Shown: piece after piece, positions 59,115 through 64,000 of the stretch | How the letters are laid out: every line of letters starts with the position of its first letter | Numbering within the stretch: the stretch's first letter is position 1 | NCBI GenBank assembly: GCA_046339595.1 | Contig: JBKDUF010000096.1 | Span: forward strand, 36,127-100,126 | Direction: 5' to 3' | DNA length: 64,000 nt | From: Ga0077527 sp021300125 | GTDB taxonomy: Bacteria; Pseudomonadota; Gammaproteobacteria; Burkholderiales; SG8-41 | The notes under the pieces: model-generated | Database searches by the model: none | Seen by the model: only the letters and a program-made list of their open reading frames with translations | What the model was told of the DNA's origin: nothing | Position numbers and translations under genes: made by a program

Positions 59115-62042
59115 TTGAACGCCCCACAGGACAGCCGCCTCGCACGCGCGGCCGATCACGAATCCCTGGCGCGAACGCTCACCGTGCGCATTGCCGGCGA
59201 GGTGCGCTTCGATACCGCATCCCGCGCCGCGTATTCCGCCGATGCCTCCAATTACCGGCAGATCCCCATCGGCGTGGTGTTGCCGCGCACGGTCGAGGAC
59301 ATCCTTGCCACCCTCGACATCTGCCGTGCCCATGGCGTGCCGATCCTGCCGCGCGGCGGCGGCACCTCGCAGAACGGCCAGTGCGTCAACGTCGCGGTGG
59401 TGATCGACACCACCAAGTACCTGAACCGCGTGCTGCATGTCGATCCCGACAAGCGCCTTGCGCGCGTCGAGCCCGGCGTGGTCTGCGACAGCCTGCGCGA
59501 CGCCGCCGAGGCACACGCGCTGACTTTCGGCCCCGACCCCGCCACCCACAGCCGCTGCACGCTGGGCGGCATGATCGGCAACAACTCCTGCGGTGCGCAT
59601 TCGGTGATGGCGGGCAAGACCGTCGACAACATCGAAACGCTGGACATCGTCACCTACGACGGCCTGCGCCTGACCGTCGGCCCGACTGCCGAGGACGAAC
59701 TCGCGCGCATCATCCGCGGCGGCGGCCGCCGCGGCGAGATCTACCGCCGGCTGCGCGACCTGCGCGACAAATACGCGGAGCTGATCCGCGCGCGCTTTCC
59801 CAAAATCAAGCGCCGCGTGTCCGGCTACAACCTCGACCAGCTGCTGCGGGAGAACGGCTTCAACGTCGCGCGCGCGCTGGTCGGCAGCGAAGGCACCTGC
59901 GTGTTCACGCTGGGTGCGACAACCAGGCTGGTGGACAGCCCGCAGAAACGCGTGCTGCTGGTGCTCGGCTTTCCCGACATCTACCTCGCCGGTGACGCGG
60001 TCCCCGAAATCCTGCCCTTCAGGCCGATCGCGACCGAGGGCCTCGACGAACGCATCATCGGCGGCCTGCGTGCACGCGGCCTGCGCGGCGATGACATCCG
60101 GCTGCTGCCTGAAGGCCGCGCCTGGATCATGATCGAGTTCGGCGCCGACAGCATCGAAGCCGCCGTCGCGCAGGCCCAGGGCCTGGTCGATCAATATGCG
60201 GCCAAGCCGTCGGGCGCGTTCAAACCCTCATCGTGGCTGATCACCGACAACGCGATGTGCGAACGCATCTGGTCGATCCGCGAGACCGGCGCCTCGGCCA
60301 CCGCACTGACCATCGAACCGGGCGCGGTCGATCCCGTGGTCGGCTGGGAAGACGCGGCCGTGGATCCGCTGCGGCTGGGCGATTACCTGCGCGAATTCCA
60401 GGCGCTGGTCGACCGCCACGGTTACCAGACCTCGCTCTACGGCCACTTCGGCGACGGCTGCATCCATGCCCGCATCACCTTCGACACGCGCAGCCACGAG
60501 GGCATTCGCGTCTGGCGCAGCTTCCTGCGCGCAGCCGCCGAGCTGGTGGTGAAGTACGGCGGCTCGCTGTCGGGGGAGCATGGCGACGGCCAGGCCAAGG
60601 CCGAGTTCCTGCCCATCATGTACGGCGAAGAACTGATGCAGGCCTTCCGCGAGTTCAAGGCGATCTGGGATCCGGACAACCGGATGAACCCGGGCAAGGT
60701 CATCGACCCCTACCGCGCCGACGAGAACCTGAAGTACGGCCCGGACTACGCACCGCGGCAGCCCGTCACCGCGTTCCGCTACGCCAGCCGCGAGGGCCAT
60801 GGCTTCACCCGCGCCATCGAACGCTGCGTGGGCATGGGCAAATGCCGCGCCCACGACGGCGGCGTGATGTGCCCGAGTTACCGCGCCACGCGCGAGGAAC
60901 GCTATTCCACGCGCGGCCGCGCGCGCCTGCTGTCCGAGATGCTGCGCGGCGAAATCATCCGCGACGGATGGCGAAGTGAAGAAGTGCGCAAAGCGCTGGA
61001 GCTGTGCCTTGCCTGCAAGGGCTGCAAGAGCGACTGCCCGACCCACACCGACATGGCCACCTACAAGGCCGAGTTCATGCACCAGCACTACCGCGGCAGG
61101 CTGCGCCCGCGGCAGGCCTACAGCATGGGCTGGATCCACCGCTGGGCGCGCGCAGCCTCGCTGGCGCCACGACTGGTCAACCTGCTCACCCACACACCCG
61201 GCCTGTCGGCGCTGCTCAAGTGGGCCGGCGGTGTCGCACAGGGCCGCGAGATCCCGAAGTTCGCGCGGCGCACCTTCCGCAAATGGTTTGCCCGCCGCAG
61301 CGCCGCGGCCGGCGCCCGCGGCCGCGTCATCCTGTGGGCCGACACCTTCAACAACCATTTCCAGCCCGGCTCGGCCGCGGCTGCGGTCGAAGTGCTGGAA
61401 GCCCTCGGCTACACGGTGTCACTGCCGCCGCAGGGCCTGTGCTGCGGCCGGCCGCTGTACGACTTCGGCCTGCTTGACACCGCGCGCGGCCAGTTGCGCG
61501 ACATCCTCGACGCGCTCGATGCCGACATCCGCGCCGGCACGCCGGTGATCGGACTTGAACCGGCCTGCCTGTCGGTGTTCCGCGACGAGCTGCCGAAGCT
61601 GCTGCATGATGATCCCCGTGCCGCGCAACTGGCACAGCAATGCCAGCTGTTCAGCGATTTCCTGATGCGCAACGACGACTGGCAGGCGCCACAGCTCGGC
61701 GGCGAAGCGCTGGTGCACGGACACTGCCACCACAAATCGGTGTTCGGCATGGCCGCGGAAATGGCCCTGCTCAAACGCCTCGGCATCCGCGCGCGGACGG
61801 CCGAATCCGGCTGCTGCGGCATGGCCGGCGCCTTCGGCTTTCATCCGGAACATGTCGCGGTGTCCGTCAAGGCCGCCGAGGCTGCGCTGCTGCCGGCGGT
61901 GCGCGCGGCGGACGCCGGCACCCTGATCATCGCCAGCGGCTACAGCTGCCGCGAACAGATCGCCCAGCTGTCCGAACGCCAGGCCCTGCACATCGCCGAG
62001 GTGGTCGCGCTCGCGCTGCGCCGGTCGCGCGAATCCGCCTGA
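59115..62042 (+). CDS. FAD- and Fe-S-binding 2-hydroxyacid dehydrogenase (YdiJ/D-lactate dehydrogenase-like fusion)
   Basis: A 975-residue fusion. The N-terminal FAD_binding_4 domain (about 40-270; PRGGGTSQNGQC, GGMIGNNSCGAHSV) and C-terminal FAD-linked oxidase region (about 300-560; GHFGDGCIHAR, GEHGDGQAK) precede Cys clusters at 571-586 and 631-641 (CLACKGCKSDCP) and two CCG repeats (776 and 900). YdiJ oxidises D-2-hydroxyglutarate; other members act on D-lactate or glycolate. The substrate here is unknown. The start is TTG 59115 with GGAG upstream. Followed by tauE in 7 bp. Confidence 0.9.
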   Translation: MNAPQDSRLARAADHESLARTLTVRIAGEVRFDTASRAAYSADASNYRQIPIGVVLPRTVEDILATLDICRAHGVPILPRGGGTSQNGQCVNVAVVIDTTKYLNRVLHVDPDKRLARVEPGVVCDSLRDAAEAHALTFGPDPATHSRCTLGGMIGNNSCGAHSVMAGKTVDNIETLDIVTYDGLRLTVGPTAEDELARIIRGGGRRGEIYRRLRDLRDKYAELIRARFPKIKRRVSGYNLDQLLRENGFNVARALVGSEGTCVFTLGATTRLVDSPQKRVLLVLGFPDIYLAGDAVPEILPFRPIATEGLDERIIGGLRARGLRGDDIRLLPEGRAWIMIEFGADSIEAAVAQAQGLVDQYAAKPSGAFKPSSWLITDNAMCERIWSIRETGASATALTIEPGAVDPVVGWEDAAVDPLRLGDYLREFQALVDRHGYQTSLYGHFGDGCIHARITFDTRSHEGIRVWRSFLRAAAELVVKYGGSLSGEHGDGQAKAEFLPIMYGEELMQAFREFKAIWDPDNRMNPGKVIDPYRADENLKYGPDYAPRQPVTAFRYASREGHGFTRAIERCVGMGKCRAHDGGVMCPSYRATREERYSTRGRARLLSEMLRGEIIRDGWRSEEVRKALELCLACKGCKSDCPTHTDMATYKAEFMHQHYRGRLRPRQAYSMGWIHRWARAASLAPRLVNLLTHTPGLSALLKWAGGVAQGREIPKFARRTFRKWFARRSAAAGARGRVILWADTFNNHFQPGSAAAAVEVLEALGYTVSLPPQGLCCGRPLYDFGLLDTARGQLRDILDALDADIRAGTPVIGLEPACLSVFRDELPKLLHDDPRAAQLAQQCQLFSDFLMRNDDWQAPQLGGEALVHGHCHHKSVFGMAAEMALLKRLGIRARTAESGCCGMAGAFGFHPEHVAVSVKAAEAALLPAVRAADAGTLIIASGYSCREQIAQLSERQALHIAEVVALALRRSRESA

Positions 62043-62049
62043 GCGCACC

Positions 62050-62826
62050 GTGACCGGACCCGAGGCGCTGTCGCCCGCGCTGATCGCCTACGTCGTCCTC
62101 GTCATTGCCGTCGCCGGCTGGATCCAGGGTGCGCTGGGCCTCGGCTTTCCGATGATCGCGACACCGCTGATCGCCGCGGCGACCAGCATGCAGGTGGCGG
62201 TGGTGATGGTGCTGATTCCCTGCCTCGCCACGGTGTTTGTCAGCATCGCGCGCAGCCCCGGCTCGCTCGACATGCTGAAACGCTTCTGGTGGATGGGCCT
62301 GGTCGCACTGCTCGGCGCCGCCGTCGGCGCGCGGCTTTTTGTGCTGTATCCCGGTTTTCCCTACGCGCTGCTGCTCGCCGGGGTGATCCTGTTCTACCTC
62401 AACCTCGACCGCCTCGGCCTGTCGCAGTGGCCGGTGATGCAGCGCCATGAACTGGCGTTCGGCCTGCTGTTCGGTTTTCTCGGCGGTCTCAGCGAGGCGA
62501 CCGCCAACATCGCGGCACCCCCGCTGATCATCTATTACCTCGGCATCGGCCTGCAGCCGCTGCTTCTGGTGCCGGCGATGAACATTTCCTTCCTCGTCGG
62601 CAAATCAACCCAGCTCGCCACGCTGATGCCCAGCGGCATCGCCAGCGCCGGCGATTGGCTGCTCACGCTGCCGCTCGCGGCCGTGGCCACCTGGGCCAGC
62701 TGGCAGGGCGCGAAACTGCGCAACCGCATCGACGCCGCCACCTATCGCCGCTGGCTGCGCGCGCTGCTGCTGGTGATGGCGCTGATTCTGCTCGCGCGCG
62801 CCGCCCATCAATGGCTGCAGTCCTGA
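62050..62826 (+). CDS. TauE/SafE family permease (second copy)
   Basis: A 258-residue membrane protein with the two TauE/SafE half-sites (GALGLGFPMIATP near 30-42 and GFLGGLSEATANIAAPP near 143-159). Starting at GTG 62050, 7 bp after the dehydrogenase gene, so it is co-transcribed with it. Near xsc, a sulfite or sulfonate exporter role is reasonable, though organic-anion transport is not excluded. Confidence 0.87.
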   Translation: MTGPEALSPALIAYVVLVIAVAGWIQGALGLGFPMIATPLIAAATSMQVAVVMVLIPCLATVFVSIARSPGSLDMLKRFWWMGLVALLGAAVGARLFVLYPGFPYALLLAGVILFYLNLDRLGLSQWPVMQRHELAFGLLFGFLGGLSEATANIAAPPLIIYYLGIGLQPLLLVPAMNISFLVGKSTQLATLMPSGIASAGDWLLTLPLAAVATWASWQGAKLRNRIDAATYRRWLRALLLVMALILLARAAHQWLQS

Positions 62827-62851
62827 TTCAGGACCATGAAGCGCGGCCATG

Positions 62852-62876
62852 AAAAAAGCCGGTGCGAGCCGGCTTT
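62852..62876 (-). terminator. Terminator between tauE and grxD (mainly for grxD)
   Basis: AAAGCCGG-TGCGAG-CCGGCTTT, 8-bp stem. Leftward it is followed by T6; rightward by GTTG, so the stem may serve both convergent genes. Confidence 0.88.
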
Positions 62877-62894
62877 GTTGCCGGGAGCGGGGGA

Positions 62895-63200
62895 TCAGCC
62901 CAGCATCTGCTTCAATTCGCCGCTCTGGAACATCTCGGTCATGATGTCCGAGCCGCCCACGAACTCGCCCCTGACATACAACTGCGGGACGGTGGGCCAG
63001 TTGGCGTACTCCTTTACGCCCTGGCGGACTTCCTCGTCCTCCAGCACGTTGACGGTGACGAGGTTCTTCACGCCGCACTGCTTGAGGAGCTGCACCGCGC
63101 GGCCGGAAAAGCCGCACTGCGGAAACTGTGCGCTGCCCTTCATGAAGAGGACCACCGGGTGGTCGGTCACGGTCTTCTGGATGAATTCCTTAACGTCCAT
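62895..63200 (-). CDS. grxD: Monothiol glutaredoxin, Grx4 family
   Basis: A 101-residue protein with the CGFS active site (QFPQCGFSGRAVQLL, about 30) and TVPQLYVRGEFVGGSDI for glutathione binding. It carries Fe-S clusters and couples with BolA. It follows prmC on the same strand with a 92-bp gap. ATG 63200 is chosen; an earlier in-frame extension is not family-like. Confidence 0.95.
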   Translation of the reverse strand: MDVKEFIQKTVTDHPVVLFMKGSAQFPQCGFSGRAVQLLKQCGVKNLVTVNVLEDEEVRQGVKEYANWPTVPQLYVRGEFVGGSDIMTEMFQSGELKQMLG

Positions 63201-63292
63201 GGCTTTGATCCTGCGGGTTCGAGTCTGGGCGCGAGGGTAGGAGGCGCGGCGGCCGCCGCGCAAACGGGTAATCCCTGCGGATCGGCGGGGCT

Positions 63293-64000
63293 TCAGGGCG
63301 CCGGCGCGCCCGCCGCAGCCCACCGGCCACAGGTCACCCGCTCGATCCCCTGCAGGTCGCGCTCGCTGCGCACCGCCTCCAAGCCCGCCTGTCGCAGCAG
63401 GGCCTGCACGGCACCGGCCTGGTCATGGCCGTGTTCCACCGCTAGCCAGCCGCCGGACTGCAGGTGCGCCGGCGCGCCGGCGCGGATGCACCGCAGGTCC
63501 CGGAGGCCATCGGCGCCGCCCACCAGCGCTTCGGTCGGCTCGTGGGCCAGCGCGGCCAGATGCGGATCGCCGGCGGCCACGTAGGGCGGGTTGGCGACGA
63601 TCAGGTCGTACCCGGCCGCCGCACCCTCGTACCAGTCGCCGGCGCGCAGGTCGACCGCGGCGGCAAGGCGCGTTGCATTCAGCGCGGCCAGCGCGCGTGC
63701 CGCTGGCGAGCGCTCCACCGCATGCACCTGCGCGTCCGGCCGCTCCAGCGCCAGCGTGATCGCAATGCAGCCGGAACCCGTGCCCAGGTCGAGCACCCGC
63801 GGCGCGCGCCGCTGAGTGATTAACTGGAGCCCCAGTTGCACCAGCAGCTCGGTCTCGGGCCGCGGTACCAGGACCGCCGGCCCGACGATGAACTCGCGGC
63901 CGAAGAACTCGCGCGTGCCGGTCAGGTAGGCAAGCGGCTCGCCCGCCCGCCCGCGCGCGGCCCGAGCCACGAAACCCCCCCCCCACCCCGCCGGCCCAGC
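63293..64000 (-). CDS. prmC: Peptide chain release factor N5-glutamine methyltransferase, C-terminal part (cut by window edge)
   Basis: About 236 residues are visible; the N-terminus lies outside. It has GEPLAYLTGTREFFGREF, the SAM motif LDLGTGSGCIAITLAL and the catalytic NPPYVAAGD, which methylates the GGQ Gln of RF1/RF2. The 10-C run at 63975-63984, next to the window edge, gives an atypical Gly/Trp stretch just before GEPLAYLTG, so a sequencing or frame error is likely there. Confidence 0.9.
   Translation of the reverse strand, partial: AGPAGWGGGFVARAARGRAGEPLAYLTGTREFFGREFIVGPAVLVPRPETELLVQLGLQLITQRRAPRVLDLGTGSGCIAITLALERPDAQVHAVERSPAARALAALNATRLAAAVDLRAGDWYEGAAAGYDLIVANPPYVAAGDPHLAALAHEPTEALVGGADGLRDLRCIRAGAPAHLQSGGWLAVEHGHDQAGAVQALLRQAGLEAVRSERDLQGIERVTCGRWAAAGAPAP

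Noticed and set aside
1..64000. CRISPR arrays, insertion sequences, prophage or toxin-antitoxin genes
   Set aside because: No regularly spaced repeats, transposase or phage-type proteins were found on either strand.

Overview
The window is an ordinary chromosomal stretch of a GC-rich betaproteobacterium (Burkholderiales/Rhodocyclales/Nitrosomonadales type). The placement rests on gene order: pilU-pilT beside yggS-proC-yggT; nadD-rsfS-rlmH-maf-rng; aroQ-accB-accC-prmA-zinc ribbon; hemC-hemD-hemX-hemY beside algZ-algR-argH; a class I PHA synthase and a liu-type leucine-degradation cluster. I see no insertion sequence, phage gene, CRISPR array, integrase or rRNA. One tRNA, tRNA-Arg(CCG), is present. 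Both ends of the window cut genes: a DHH-family gene on the left and prmC on the right.

Layout. 0-6.6 kb: partial DHH protein, VanZ-like membrane protein, MazG-like hydrolase, 2Fe-2S ferredoxin, hydrolase, NodIJ-like ABC exporter, HemJ-like protein, secreted HIRAN protein, THUMP-type rRNA methyltransferase. 6.6-8.6 kb: FMN 2-hydroxyacid dehydrogenase and a TauE/SafE permease. 8.6-13.1 kb: type IV pilus retraction ATPases diverging from yggS-proC-yggT. 13.1-18.2 kb: phospholipase-D-type synthase, then the nadD-to-rng ribosome/RNA maintenance operon. 18.3-22.3 kb: pyruvate dehydrogenase E2 and E1, with no E3 gene. 22.5-29 kb: enoyl-CoA hydratase and phaC, a MerR regulator, and a rightward operon with methylglutaconyl-CoA hydratase and HMG-CoA lyase. 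Two matching dyad operators flank the merR gene and tie PHA synthesis and leucine breakdown to one regulator. 29-36 kb: MFS transporter, PYROXD2-like oxidoreductase with a lipoprotein esterase, tRNA-Arg, dihaem cytochrome c, apaH, and an olsB-olsA-like pair for ornithine lipids. 36-42.9 kb: SlyB-like lipoprotein, PfkB kinase, mscL, gcvH, and the aroQ-acc-prmA operon. 43.4-48 kb: TlpA-DsbD thiol system, CutA, an epimerase, and a ferredoxin reductase. 48-54.4 kb: haem synthesis genes and AlgZR. 54.4-62.9 kb: argH, LacI regulator, sulfoacetaldehyde acetyltransferase (xsc), and divergently a giant FAD/Fe-S 2-hydroxyacid dehydrogenase with a second TauE/SafE permease. 62.9-64 kb: monothiol glutaredoxin and partial prmC.

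Most of the content is housekeeping. The non-routine signals are: (1) a dispersed 19-nt AT-rich element, consensus CAATNAAATCAATRRGTTA, that contains the IHF consensus WATCAANNNNTTR and sits at gene edges, with one degenerate copy inside a coding sequence; (2) MerR operators joining phaC to leucine degradation; (3) an xsc / hydroxyacid oxidase / TauE set, mirrored by another hydroxyacid dehydrogenase-TauE pair 52 kb away; (4) an 18-bp perfect-period tandem repeat in the pilT-yggS divergent promoter; (5) an 88-nt imperfect palindrome between nadD and aceF.
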